DNA of 64,000 nt from Mycobacterium sp. GTDB lineage: Bacteria; Actinomycetota; Actinomycetes; Mycobacteriales; Mycobacteriaceae. The notes below the pieces were generated by a model. That model saw only the letters and a program-made list of their open reading frames with translations, ran no database searches and was not told the DNA's origin. The translations under genes and the position numbers were made by a program. The stretch covers positions 310,001-374,000 of the forward strand of contig JAKFVT010000033.1 in assembly GCA_021732005.1 (NCBI GenBank), in the 5' to 3' direction. Of the stretch, positions 45,295-54,014 are shown piece by piece; within the stretch, counting starts at the first letter, position 1; each line of letters opens with the position of its first letter.

Positions 45295-45692
45295 CCGAAC
45301 CCGCCGACCGCTTCGCCGCCGCGACGGTGGCCAGGCTGGCCACGGTGACCCCGGACGGCCCACCGCATGTGGTGCCGATCGTGTTCGCGGTGGCCGAGTC
45401 CACCATCTACACCGCGGTGGACGGGAAGCCGAAAACCACTCAACGGTTGCGGCGGCTGGCCAACATCGAGGCCAACCCCCGGGTGAGCATCCTGGTGGAC
45501 CACTATGACGATGACTGGTCGCAGCTGTGGTGGGTGCGGGCCGACGGCATCGCGGCGATCCACCACGAGGATCCGGTATGCGAACGCGGCTATGAGCTGC
45601 TGCGTGCGAAATATCCTCAGTACCAGCATGTTCCGCTGGACGGTCCGGTTATCGCGGTGGACGTCGATCAGTGGTCGTCCTGGGGCGGCTGA
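45291..45692 (+). CDS. PPOX-class F420-dependent oxidoreductase (TIGR03668-like)
   Basis: 133 residues, split-barrel flavin/F420-binding fold. Seen are [51 protein letters not shown] and WWVRADG, typical of TIGR03668. It probably reduces a small substrate with F420H2. It is coupled to the hydrolase by a 4-base overlap. Its 3' end overlaps the convergent SRPBCC gene by 25 bases. Confidence 0.87.
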   Translation: MTEPADRFAAATVARLATVTPDGPPHVVPIVFAVAESTIYTAVDGKPKTTQRLRRLANIEANPRVSILVDHYDDDWSQLWWVRADGIAAIHHEDPVCERGYELLRAKYPQYQHVPLDGPVIAVDVDQWSSWGG

Positions 45693-46159
45693 ACCGCGTC
45701 AGCGTACGCGGCGAGGATGCTGTCCCAGGCTCCCGGCGATTCGAAGGTTGTCTGCATCTCGGCGGCGCGTTCGCCAAACCGTTCCAGATGCCCATGCCGC
45801 AGTTCGACTTTCGTGCGACCCGCCTCGACTTCGGTGAAGCTGACCTCGACGTCGGTTTCGAAGCCGGGGTCATAGGTCCAGTCGGCGTTGAGCTGCCAGG
45901 CCAGTACCACTCGGCGCGGCGGCTCCCACGCCAGCACCCGGCCCCACGGGCACTCGACACCGTCCGCACTCCGCTCGTACCAGCGGCCACCGGCTCTCGG
46001 CTCCATCACCACGGCTTCGAACGGACTCGCACCGATTGAGTGGCCCGCCGGCCAGAATTCGGTCATCCGGTGGGTGAACAGGTCGAACGCCGCTGCGGGC
46101 GCGAGCGCCACGGTGATCGAGCGGGTCACGTGCAGGTCTGACCTGGGCTCAACGGTCAT
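45668..46159 (-). CDS. SRPBCC (AHSA1-like) family protein
   Basis: 163 residues with the START/AHSA1 pattern: [39 protein letters not shown] and a C-terminal helix [14 protein letters not shown]. The fold forms a hydrophobic pocket. Proteins of this type are typically paired with an ArsR regulator, and here the ATG overlaps the stop of the upstream arsR gene (ATGA). The ligand is unknown. Confidence 0.9.
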   Translation of the reverse strand: MTVEPRSDLHVTRSITVALAPAAAFDLFTHRMTEFWPAGHSIGASPFEAVVMEPRAGGRWYERSADGVECPWGRVLAWEPPRRVVLAWQLNADWTYDPGFETDVEVSFTEVEAGRTKVELRHGHLERFGERAAEMQTTFESPGAWDSILAAYADAVQPPQDDH

Positions 46160-46488
46160 GAGGACTTGCCTCCTTCTCGGTGCGCCTCGGCCTCGGCCAG
46201 CAGCGCGAAGTTGTCGAGGGCCGACTCCCAGAATCGGTCGAGGTATGACCGCACCGCGGCCAGCCCGGCTGGGTTGACCCGGTACAGCCGACGGGTTCCG
46301 GCTGCAGTCTCCACTACGAGACCGGCTTCCTTGAGCACCCGAAGATGCTGTGAGACAGCCGGTCTCGAGATCGGCAGCTGCTCAGCGAGAACACCGACGG
46401 CGATTGGACCGTCAGCCAGCTTTTCGAAGATCGATCGCCGCGTCCTGTCCCCCAAGGCATCGAGGACGGCGGCAGCAGATCCGGGCAC
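46156..46488 (-). CDS. ArsR family transcriptional regulator
   Basis: 110 residues, winged-helix HTH with DRTRRSIFEKLADGPIAVGVLAE and ISRPAVSQHLRVLKEAGLVV, then a C-terminal RLYRVNPAGL wing. No cysteine metal site is visible, so it is of the non-metal-sensing group paired with SRPBCC proteins. It should regulate its own two-gene operon through the inverted repeats upstream. Confidence 0.92.
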   Translation of the reverse strand: MPGSAAAVLDALGDRTRRSIFEKLADGPIAVGVLAEQLPISRPAVSQHLRVLKEAGLVVETAAGTRRLYRVNPAGLAAVRSYLDRFWESALDNFALLAEAEAHREGGKSS

Positions 46489-46503
46489 ATCGGTAAGTTA
46501 CAA

Positions 46504-46542
46504 CTAACGGTAAGCGAGTGTCAACAGTTAGCTGCCGCTTAC
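46504..46542. promoter_or_regulatory. Interleaved inverted repeats upstream of arsR
   Basis: Two pairs of complementary words interleave: CTAAC (46504-46508) with GTTAG (46527-46531), and GTAAGCG (46510-46516) with CGCTTAC (46536-46542). They lie in the 85-base gap between arsR and the divergent membrane-protein gene, a good place for ArsR binding. No published consensus was matched. Confidence 0.5.
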
Positions 46543-46573
46543 ATTAATTGGACTATCCGTACGCTGGAGTCTT

Positions 46574-47929
46574 GTGAGCATCGGTCGCAAAGAAGCGGTC
46601 GCGGTAACCGTCGGCGTGCTGCTGGTGGTTGCGGCGTTCGTGGTTCCGCACCTGCATCTGGGCATCGTCACTCCACTGATCAACAGCACCCCCGCCCAGA
46701 TCAAGAGCTTCGCCGATACCGCGCCGATCTTCGGGTGGTGGAACGCCCACGTCGGCTGGGGCACCGTGCCGGCGATCCTCATCGGTGCGGCGGCCGTGAT
46801 CTGGGGCGCCTCGCTGGCGCGGCGCCTGCCGTGGCGCGCACTGACGTTGGTGGTGTGGGCGACGTCGATGCTGTGGGCGTTCGCCCTGGCGATGATCGAC
46901 GGCTGGCAGCGCGGCTTCGCGGGCCGGCTCACCGCCCGGCACGAATACCTCAATCAGGTGCCGACGATCACCGACATCCCGGAAGCGATCCGCACATTCT
47001 CGAGTCGGATCCTGGATTTCCAACCGAATTCGTGGATCACCCACGTCTCCGGCCATCCGCCCGGCGCGCTGCTGACCTTCGTCTGGCTCGATCGCATCGG
47101 GCTGGGCGGCGGCGCGTGGGCCGGCCTGTGGTGTCTGTTGGTCGGCTCGTCTGCCGCGGCGGCCATCGTGGTCGCGATACGAGCCGTCAACGGTGAGCAG
47201 ACGGCGCGCCTGGTCGCACCGTTCGTCGCCGTCGCGCCGACCGCGATCTGGATCGCCGTGTCAGCCGACGGCTATTTCGCGGGTGTCGCGGCGTGGGGAA
47301 TCGCGTTGCTGGCCTTGGCGGTTCGCCGGACGGTGCGCCGGCCCCTGCTGGTCGCCGTGGCAGCCGGACTGGTGTTGGGCTGGGCGATCTTCCTCAATTA
47401 CGGCCTGGCCCTGATGTCCGTGCCCGCGCTAGCGGTACTGATCTGTGCGTCGTCGTGGCGCGGCGCGGTTCGGGTGCTGATTCCAGCAGCTCTGGGTGCA
47501 CTGACGGTGGTCGGCGTGTTCGTGATCGCAGGCTTCTGGTGGTTCGACGGCTACACCCTTGTGCAGCAGCGCTATTGGCAGGGGATCGCGCTGAACCGGC
47601 CGTTCCAGTACTGGAGCTGGGCCAACCTGGCGTCGGTGGTCTGCGCGATCGGGCTGGGCAGCGTCGCCGGTATCGGCCGCGTATTCGACATCGCCGCGAT
47701 CAAACGTCGCTCCGGACTGCACCTGCTGATCCTGGCCGCTCTGGTGGCGATCCTGTTCGCCGACCTGTCCATGCTGTCGAAGGCCGAGACCGAACGGATC
47801 TGGCTACCGTTCGAGGTGTGGCTCACCGCCGCCGGCGCCCTGCTGCCGGTCCGGGCCCACCGATGGTGGCTGGGTCTCAACGTCGTCGGCGCGCTGGTGC
47901 TCAACCACGTCATCCTGACCAACTGGTAG
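46574..47929 (+). CDS. Polytopic membrane protein (Rv0541c-type)
   Basis: 451 residues with roughly ten to twelve hydrophobic helices. The start is a GTG. A soluble loop after TM3 contains NSWITHVSGHPPGALL, with His and Pro reminiscent of the GT-C glycosyltransferase/mannosyltransferase superfamily, but no confident DxD was identified. Its location next to a GT2/DUF2064 operon would fit a polyprenyl-phosphate-sugar-using enzyme; this is inference. Its 3' end overlaps a convergent gene by 126 bases. Confidence 0.75.
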   Translation: MSIGRKEAVAVTVGVLLVVAAFVVPHLHLGIVTPLINSTPAQIKSFADTAPIFGWWNAHVGWGTVPAILIGAAAVIWGASLARRLPWRALTLVVWATSMLWAFALAMIDGWQRGFAGRLTARHEYLNQVPTITDIPEAIRTFSSRILDFQPNSWITHVSGHPPGALLTFVWLDRIGLGGGAWAGLWCLLVGSSAAAAIVVAIRAVNGEQTARLVAPFVAVAPTAIWIAVSADGYFAGVAAWGIALLALAVRRTVRRPLLVAVAAGLVLGWAIFLNYGLALMSVPALAVLICASSWRGAVRVLIPAALGALTVVGVFVIAGFWWFDGYTLVQQRYWQGIALNRPFQYWSWANLASVVCAIGLGSVAGIGRVFDIAAIKRRSGLHLLILAALVAILFADLSMLSKAETERIWLPFEVWLTAAGALLPVRAHRWWLGLNVVGALVLNHVILTNW

Positions 47930-48319
47930 CACCCGGTCGCCGACGAGGTACAGCAGCGCCGCGCCCCAGACCACGGCCAGCGCAATCCAGAAGCCGGTCT
48001 CGTAGTCGCGGTCGAGCACCGTCAGATTGTCCAGATGCAGTCCGGGCTTGTCGTAGACCGGAATCGCCAGCAGCACCAGGACCACCGTGAGCAGGGCGGC
48101 CACCAGCACCGGCGTCCACCACTTGTGCGGCAGGAGACGGCGCCCGGCGAACCCGAGGGCAACGCACACCGGCGCGAACACCGCGTCGTGCAGCAGCACA
48201 CCGATCAGTGCCCACACCACGATGCGGATGATGACGTCGGTCGAGTTCTGCGCCACCAGCACCACACCGTAGACGCCGAGTGCCAGCCCGAGCGCCACCA
48301 GGAAAACCCGGCTCGACAT
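47804..48319 (-). CDS. Membrane protein of unknown function, last gene of the Moco operon
   Basis: About 171 residues with four hydrophobic helices (about 5-25, 30-58, 68-88 and 108-130). A hydrophilic C-terminal tail of about 40 residues lies entirely antisense to the convergent gene. The ATG at 48319 overlaps the stop of the molybdopterin gene (TGATG). Not recognised. The overlapping tail is charged and low in hydrophobic residues, so the real reading frame may have been extended by loss of an earlier stop. Confidence 0.7.
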   Translation of the reverse strand: MSSRVFLVALGLALGVYGVVLVAQNSTDVIIRIVVWALIGVLLHDAVFAPVCVALGFAGRRLLPHKWWTPVLVAALLTVVLVLLAIPVYDKPGLHLDNLTVLDRDYETGFWIALAVVWGAALLYLVGDRVLPVGQDDVVEHQRADDVETQPPSVGPDRQQGAGGGEPHLER

Positions 48320-49452
48320 CACGTCACCACCTCAATTCTGGAGAGCCATTTCGTCTGCAGCACGCCCGGTCTGGTCGGCGCGATCAGCCGGCAGGGATAA
48401 CCGTGGTCGAGGTCGAGAGTCTGACCGTTGAGCTTCAGCGCGATCAGGGTCTGCGAATCACGGGTGTGCCGCGCGGGCAGCACGGTGCGCGAGTACGGGC
48501 CGGGCGGTTCGAGTGAGATCATGCGGACGTCGGAATCTGGTTTGGCACCAACGGCTTTGAGTAGATCGGCCAGCACGACGCCGGTCCAGTCCGCGGTGGC
48601 GCTCCAGCCCTCCACACACGCGATGGGCAGCCGATGGGTGGTTTGCGGCATCGCCGCCAGCTCGTCGACGGTCATCGTCGTGACGGCGGCTCCGTTGACG
48701 ATGGTAAGCCGGTAGTCCGGCGAGCGCGCACTACCGAGGACCCCGGCAGCGAACGCCGACCGGTTCACCGGCACACCCTGGGGGCCGTCGCCCGACCTCG
48801 GGGCCAGCAGCGATACCCGTCGAAGCCACGGAATCGTCTGCCCCGCAGTAACTATCGTCGCGGCGCCGACGGCCAGCCCGGTGCCGGCCAGCACCGCGCG
48901 CCGGCTGGGACCGACCCGCAGCTCACCGGTCGGCGGCTCCTCGAGAGGCTCGCCGAGGGCCCGGCGGATCACCGGGAGTTTCACCCCGATGTGCACCAGG
49001 ACCGCACCGGCCGCGACGTAGGCCATCGCGTAATGACTGGTGGTGAAGAAGAACTCGAACGCATACCACTGCGCGATGTTCATGACACCGGTGGAGAGCT
49101 GAAAGATCATCGACCCCACCAGAACCAGAATCGACGCCCGCTCGATCTGGCGGGTCAGCCCGCCGACGATGGGCCGCTCGAACAGCTTGGGGTACACCGA
49201 CCACAGCTTCACCAGCAGCAGCGGGATCGCGGCGATACCCGAGATCACGTGCAGGCCCTGGGTCAGCTGATACAGCCAGACCGGGCGCGTCGGCCAGAAG
49301 AACCACGGTTGCGGATGCTGGATGAAGTGACTGATCAATCCCGTGACGAAGCACACGGCCACGGCGACCCCGAGGGCGACCCCGACCCGAGCCGTCACTG
49401 CTGTACCACGTAAGGACGTGGCCTTCGTGGTGGATCCCATCTGCGGCTTCAC
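48319..49452 (-). CDS. Membrane-anchored molybdopterin-dependent oxidoreductase (sulfite oxidase-like)
   Basis: 377 residues. The N-terminal half has four helices (about 23-45, 62-84, 106-128 and 139-158) with several His residues (42, 46, 68, 140, 154) as in di-haem cytochrome b anchors. A twin-arginine-like SRRAVLAG (183-190) precedes a fifth hydrophobic segment. The C-terminal domain (about 225-377) is a sulfite-oxidase-type Moco domain; the molybdenum-ligand Cys is probably Cys279 in IACVEGWS. The starting GTG overlaps the methyltransferase stop (GTGA). The substrate is unknown. Confidence 0.88.
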   Translation of the reverse strand: MKPQMGSTTKATSLRGTAVTARVGVALGVAVAVCFVTGLISHFIQHPQPWFFWPTRPVWLYQLTQGLHVISGIAAIPLLLVKLWSVYPKLFERPIVGGLTRQIERASILVLVGSMIFQLSTGVMNIAQWYAFEFFFTTSHYAMAYVAAGAVLVHIGVKLPVIRRALGEPLEEPPTGELRVGPSRRAVLAGTGLAVGAATIVTAGQTIPWLRRVSLLAPRSGDGPQGVPVNRSAFAAGVLGSARSPDYRLTIVNGAAVTTMTVDELAAMPQTTHRLPIACVEGWSATADWTGVVLADLLKAVGAKPDSDVRMISLEPPGPYSRTVLPARHTRDSQTLIALKLNGQTLDLDHGYPCRLIAPTRPGVLQTKWLSRIEVVT

Positions 49453-50078
49453 GTCAGCGTGAGTGTAGCCACCACGCGCCCGCCGATCGGGTGAATCCCG
49501 ACCAACGCCAACCCGACTTCTTCAGCCAGCGCGGCCGCGCAGTCAACACCCACCGAGGCCCACTTGAACCAGGGGCCGATGTTGTTCGACGACTCCAACC
49601 GCACCCAGCCCGTCCGCACCCCGACCGTGTCCGGATCGAATTCGGCAACACAGCGGCCGCCGGACCGCAACAGCTCCGCGGCCCGACGCAGGACTCGCCG
49701 CGGATCGCCGGCCAGTCCGATATTTCCGTCAGCCAGCAGGACGGTCTGCCAGCGGCCGGTTCCGGGCAGCGGCTCGAACAAGTCGCGCAGCAACGCCGGT
49801 GCACCGCTACGCCGCGCGAGCCGGATCGCCGTCGCCGACTGGTCGACACCAAGGGCAGGAATGCCGCGCTGGATCAGGTCCGCGACCAATCGCCCTGGGC
49901 CGCAGCCCAAGTCGATCGTCGGTCCGTCGCACAGCGCTACGATGGCCGCGTCGAACGCGCTATCGGCGTCCTGACCGCCCAGCCAGCTACGCACCGGAAG
50001 CGGATGACGTCGGCCGTCGCCGTGGCGCAACCAACATCGCTCACCGTCGAGGGCGTCGTCGTAAAGCTGTCCCAACAT
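49449..50078 (-). CDS. Class I SAM-dependent methyltransferase
   Basis: 209 residues. SAM motif I is TIDLGCGPGRLVADL (about 54-68), with an acidic residue in GVDQSA and a post-I segment LLADGNIGLAGDP. The substrate is unknown. The ATG directly follows the stop of the DUF2064 gene (TGA-ATG), and its own stop overlaps the oxidoreductase start. In M. tuberculosis the Rv0539-Rv0540 pair lacks this gene, as far as I recall, so it may be an added step. Confidence 0.85.
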   Translation of the reverse strand: MLGQLYDDALDGERCWLRHGDGRRHPLPVRSWLGGQDADSAFDAAIVALCDGPTIDLGCGPGRLVADLIQRGIPALGVDQSATAIRLARRSGAPALLRDLFEPLPGTGRWQTVLLADGNIGLAGDPRRVLRRAAELLRSGGRCVAEFDPDTVGVRTGWVRLESSNNIGPWFKWASVGVDCAAALAEEVGLALVGIHPIGGRVVATLTLT

Positions 50079-50750
50079 TCACAGTCCTTGAGTGACTTGG
50101 GCGAACCGGCTCGATGGCGAGCAGGCAGCGCGGACGGTAGGGATGTCGTCGACGGTGTCGACGTCATGCAATTCCTCGACGAGGGTCACGGAAATACCGG
50201 TGTGCTCCAGCGCGGCAAGCGTTACAGCGCCGGTGTCGGACTGCGACATCGGCACATCGCGTAGACAACCGGCGCTCTCGCCGTCGGATACGCCGAGCAC
50301 CCACCAGCCGCCGTCGCGCGCCATCCCGAGCACGGCCGGGGCGTCCAGCAGCCGGTGGGCGCAGGCGGTGAGAAGGTCCGCGCTCACCTGCGGGGTGTCC
50401 ATCCCGATCTGCAGCACCGGCTGACGGACCGTCGCGGCGTCGGAGTGCGCATTGGCCAGCCGGTCGGCGAAGCCGTCACCGCGTTGCGCGATCACGGTGA
50501 AGTCGGCGAGCCGATCGTGTATTTCTTCCGCCCGGCAGGCCTGCTCCAGATCGCCGGTCATCGCCACCACCCGATGCGTGACCGGGGTCGCCGCCACCGC
50601 GTCGAGGGTGTCGAGCAGCGCGGCGGCGGCGATGTCGGCGGCGGGCCTGTCCCCCACCGTCACGGCCAGTCGAGTCTTGGCGAGCCCGGGTATCGGCGCT
50701 TTGGCCACCACCAGCACGGTGACTTGAATAGGTCCCGGGCTCGGCGTCAC
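50079..50750 (-). CDS. DUF2064 / TIGR04282 family glycosyltransferase-like protein
   Basis: 223 residues from a GTG at 50750 that overlaps the GT2 stop (GTGA). The N-terminal VVAKAPIPGLAKTRLA is the nucleotide-binding loop of the GT-A-like CofC/DUF2064 fold, and GMDTPQVSADLL supplies the metal Asp. Related proteins include the rSAM/selenodomain-associated transferase 1. It probably transfers or activates a sugar or guanylyl/uridylyl group. It is the Rv0540 counterpart by position. Confidence 0.85.
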   Translation of the reverse strand: MTPSPGPIQVTVLVVAKAPIPGLAKTRLAVTVGDRPAADIAAAALLDTLDAVAATPVTHRVVAMTGDLEQACRAEEIHDRLADFTVIAQRGDGFADRLANAHSDAATVRQPVLQIGMDTPQVSADLLTACAHRLLDAPAVLGMARDGGWWVLGVSDGESAGCLRDVPMSQSDTGAVTLAALEHTGISVTLVEELHDVDTVDDIPTVRAACSPSSRFAQVTQGL

Positions 50751-51403
50751 GAAATGACCTTCCAGAAATCGACGGCGGCGGTGAAGCTTCCTCGCACCGA
50801 TCCGCTGACCTTTGATTTGCCGCCGACCCGCGGGCCGTAGTCGACGTCGACCTCCACCACGCGCCATCCCGCGGCAGCGGCACGGACCAGTAATTCGAGC
50901 GGATACCCCGAACGGCGGTCGACTACCCCGAGCGTCAGCAACGCGTCACGCTTGGCCACCCGCATCGGCGCGATGTCATGAACTGGCAGCCGATGCCGGG
51001 TCCGCAACCGCCAGCACACCGCCGCGGTACCCAAACGGGCATGCCAGGGCCATGTCACCCCGGGCAGCGGCCGGCGCCGGCCGGTCACCATGTCGGCACC
51101 GCCTTCCAGCGCGGCAACCAGCCGAGGCAGATCGGCCGGGTCCAGCGAACCGTCCCCGTCGAGCACCGCGACGATGGGCGTCGTGGCCGCCAGCACTCCG
51201 GCGTGGACGGCGGATCCGTAGCCCGGCCGGACCTCGCGGACCACGTGCGCACCGTGCTGCTCGGCGACCTGCGCGGTGCCGTCGGTGCTGTTGTTGTCCA
51301 CTACCAAAGCGCGATAACCAGCCGGCATGGCTCTCAGCACGGTGGGCAGCGAATCCGCTTCGTTCAGGCAGGGCAGCACCACCGTGACCGGACAGTCGGG
51401 CAT
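50747..51403 (-). CDS. Family 2 glycosyltransferase (DPM-like)
   Basis: 218 residues from the ATG at 51403 (MPDCPVTVVLPCLNE). It has the GT2 motifs DNNSTDGT and VLDGDGSLDP (DxD) and a GRRRPLPG stretch. It resembles polyprenyl-phosphate glycosyltransferases of the dolichyl-phosphate mannose synthase group, without a C-terminal membrane domain. It is the first gene of the coupled operon; an in-frame start at 51454 is possible but lies in the divergent promoter region. Positional match: Rv0539. Confidence 0.9.
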   Translation of the reverse strand: MPDCPVTVVLPCLNEADSLPTVLRAMPAGYRALVVDNNSTDGTAQVAEQHGAHVVREVRPGYGSAVHAGVLAATTPIVAVLDGDGSLDPADLPRLVAALEGGADMVTGRRRPLPGVTWPWHARLGTAAVCWRLRTRHRLPVHDIAPMRVAKRDALLTLGVVDRRSGYPLELLVRAAAAGWRVVEVDVDYGPRVGGKSKVSGSVRGSFTAAVDFWKVIS

Positions 51404-51503
51404 AGGAGCCAACCTAGGCGAGCGTTGGCGAATCCGCGCGGAAGGGAATGACAAAATCGTGACGTTGGTGCAGGTAAAGGCTGCTGTTGGCTAACCTTCT
51501 CCT

Positions 51504-52208
51504 ATGCCCGCTCGTGTGCTCATCGCCGACGACGACACCGTCGTCCGCGACGTGGTGCGCCGATACCTCGAACGCGACGGCCTGGAAGTGGCGGTGGCGG
51601 GCGATGGAAGCGAGGCACTTCGGGTGCTGGGCAGCCAGCGCATCGACGTCGCGGTGCTGGACGTGATGATGCCCGGACCCAATGGCCTGTCGCTGTGCCG
51701 GACCCTGCGCCAGCACGGCGACTTCAGCGTTCCGGTGATCCTGCTGACCGCGCTCGGCGAGGAAGAAGACCGCATTGCGGGGCTGGAAGCCGGCGCCGAC
51801 GACTACCTGACCAAGCCGTTCAGCCCGCGCGAGCTGGCGCTGCGGGTGCGTTCGGTGTTGCGGCGCGCGCCGGCCCCCGCGGCTGCTCTCCCGTTGGAGA
51901 TGACCGTCGGTGACCTGACGGTGTCGACGGCGGCGCGTGCCGTGCAGATCGACGGCAAGCCGGTGGGGTTGACCAACCGCGAATTCGATCTGCTGCTGTT
52001 CTTCCTGACTCACACCGACATCGTCTTCTCCCGCGAAGAGTTGCTGCAGCAGGTGTGGCATTGGGATTTCGGTGACCTGTCGACAGTCACCGTGCACGTC
52101 AAGCGTTTGCGGTCCAAGCTCGGCGATCATCACCGCGTACAAACGGTCTGGGGCCGTGGGTACCTGTGGCGCGGTGAAGCCGGCGGCGGTGACCGTGCCA
52201 CCGCATGA
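51504..52208 (+). CDS. OmpR-family response regulator
   Basis: 234 residues. The receiver domain (1-120) has acidic residues Asp9-Asp11, the phosphoacceptor Asp53 (VLDVMMP) and the Lys in YLTKPFSP. A winged-helix DNA-binding domain (about 130-228) with TNREFDLLLFF and STVTVHVKRLRSKLG completes it. It starts 100 bases from the divergent GT2 gene, which may be a target. It overlaps the kinase start. Confidence 0.95.
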   Translation: MPARVLIADDDTVVRDVVRRYLERDGLEVAVAGDGSEALRVLGSQRIDVAVLDVMMPGPNGLSLCRTLRQHGDFSVPVILLTALGEEEDRIAGLEAGADDYLTKPFSPRELALRVRSVLRRAPAPAAALPLEMTVGDLTVSTAARAVQIDGKPVGLTNREFDLLLFFLTHTDIVFSREELLQQVWHWDFGDLSTVTVHVKRLRSKLGDHHRVQTVWGRGYLWRGEAGGGDRATA

Positions 52209-53217
52209 TCTTGCCCAGATTGCGGTACTTGCCCTGGCCTGCTCGCTGCCCGTAGTCCTGTTGGGCGCGTTGGTGATCCGGCTGGCCCGGTCCTGGTCGA
52301 TGACGGTCACGATGGTGGCCCTGGTGTTGATCCCGACGCTGGCGACTCTGACCGGCGTGCTGGGCGCCAGCGGCTTCATGATCACCAGCACGTTCGCGCC
52401 GATCGCGGTCGTGCTGCTGATCGTGGCGATCGTGACACTGCCCGCGGCGGTGATGCTGGCCCGCTATCAGGCCCGCCGGACGGTGTGGGAGAGGGAGATT
52501 CACGACGCCGAACGGATGGCCGAACAGTCCAGACGACGGTTGGTGGCGTTCGTCAGCCATGACCTGCGCACCCCGCTGGCCGGTATCCGCGCGTTGGCCG
52601 AAGCGATCGCCGACGGGGTGGTCAGCGACGACGAGGTGCGGGTGCAGGCCAAACACATTGAACACGAATCGGTTCGGCTCTCCGAGATGGTCGACGACCT
52701 GTTCGAGATGTCGAAGATCAACGCCGGAGCGGTCCACGCGCCGTACGAGAAGGTGGCCCTCGACGAGGTCGTCGACGATGTGATCGCGGCCCACAAGATC
52801 GCTGCGGAGCGGGCCGGGGTCCACCTGACCGCGTCCGTACCGGCCGACCCGGTCCGGGTGATCGGCAGCGATCGCGCGCTGGTTCGGGTGCTGTCCAATC
52901 TGGTGGCGAACGCGATTGCGCACACCCCGTCCGGTGGGGCGGTGACATTGGCGCTCGGCAGCGACGCGAGTGGAGCGTGGGCCCGAGTGGACGACACCGG
53001 CGTCGGGATCGACGAGACGGACCTGCCGCGGGTGTTCGACGTCGCCTATCGCGGATCGAATGGTCGTGTGCCGCGGGAGGATTCGTCGCTGCCCAGCGGC
53101 TCGGGCCTGGGTTTGGCGATCGCGGCCGGATTGGTGCAGGCACACCACGGCACGCTGTCCGCGCACAACACCGCGCACGGGGCCCGGTTCGAGGTCCGGC
53201 TGCCGAAGTCGGAGTGA
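52189..53217 (+). CDS. Sensor histidine kinase
   Basis: About 342 residues. Two hydrophobic segments (about 9-27 and 38-80, possibly two helices) form a short membrane sensor part with almost no external loop, so it may sense within the membrane. They are followed by the H-box FVSHDLRTPLAG, N-box NLVANAIAH and G boxes DDTGVGID and SGSGLGLAIAAG. The start is uncertain: GTG codons at 52174, 52189 and 52195 are all in frame and overlap the regulator gene; I use 52189. Confidence 0.9.
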   Translation: MTVPPHDLAQIAVLALACSLPVVLLGALVIRLARSWSMTVTMVALVLIPTLATLTGVLGASGFMITSTFAPIAVVLLIVAIVTLPAAVMLARYQARRTVWEREIHDAERMAEQSRRRLVAFVSHDLRTPLAGIRALAEAIADGVVSDDEVRVQAKHIEHESVRLSEMVDDLFEMSKINAGAVHAPYEKVALDEVVDDVIAAHKIAAERAGVHLTASVPADPVRVIGSDRALVRVLSNLVANAIAHTPSGGAVTLALGSDASGAWARVDDTGVGIDETDLPRVFDVAYRGSNGRVPREDSSLPSGSGLGLAIAAGLVQAHHGTLSAHNTAHGARFEVRLPKSE

Positions 53218-53392
53218 GTACATACGCGGAACCACTCTTTCCAGCCGCGACGGCGTCGACCGTGCGAGTTATTGGTGCTAACGAGACATTTCTTCGACGA
53301 CAAACCGCACGCTCGACGCGGGCGGGGGTGGGCCACCTGTGCTGCGGTGGGTAGCGTAAGACGTCGACAGTCGCCGAACCCTGGAGATCGAG

Positions 53393-54013
53393 ATGTCCGT
53401 AGCCCAGCGTGAACGTGCCGCCCTCGTTGCCGCCCTGCGCGACGTCGGACCAGACGCGCCGACCTTGTGCGATGGCTGGACGGCTCGAGACCTCGCCGCG
53501 CACTTGATGGTTCGCGAGTATCGCGTGGATGCGGCGCCCGGCATTCTCATTCCGCTGTTCGCCGGGCATACCGCCAAGGTGCAGGACGCGGTGGCCGGCC
53601 AGACGCAATGGGATGACTTGGTGGACAAGGTGGCCGCGGGCCCGCCGCTCTACTCACCGCTGAAGCTGGTCGATTCGGTGGCCAATGTCGCCGAGATGTT
53701 CATCCATCACGAGGACATTCGCCGCGCCCAACCGGATTGGGAGCCGCGGGTGCTCGACGCGGAGCTGGCCGGAAAGCTGCGGCGCACGTTGGGAATGATG
53801 GCCCGGCTCACGCTGGCCAAGATGCCGGCCCGCGTGCAGCTGCGCACCCCGGACGGCAAAACCGTGCTGACCGCAGGCCACGGCCCGGCCGTGACGGTGA
53901 CCGGCGCTCCCGATGAGCTGCTGCTGTTCGCGACCGGCCGGCCGGCCCACGTCGACTTCGACGGCGACCCCTCCGACGTACAAGCGGTGAAGGCCGCGCC
54001 GAAGGGGCTTTAG
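53393..54013 (+). CDS. TIGR03085 family (maleylpyruvate isomerase/DinB-like) protein
   Basis: 206 residues. The N-terminal LVAALRDVGPDAPTLCDGWTARDLAAHL is the helix of the mycothiol-dependent maleylpyruvate isomerase/DinB-like fold, and HHEDIRRAQP carries His residues likely to bind metal. This is the TIGR03085 pattern. Members may use mycothiol, but the substrate is unknown. A 175-base gap separates it from the kinase; it is convergent with the next gene, the stops one base apart. Confidence 0.85.
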   Translation: MSVAQRERAALVAALRDVGPDAPTLCDGWTARDLAAHLMVREYRVDAAPGILIPLFAGHTAKVQDAVAGQTQWDDLVDKVAAGPPLYSPLKLVDSVANVAEMFIHHEDIRRAQPDWEPRVLDAELAGKLRRTLGMMARLTLAKMPARVQLRTPDGKTVLTAGHGPAVTVTGAPDELLLFATGRPAHVDFDGDPSDVQAVKAAPKGL

Positions 54014-54014
54014 G

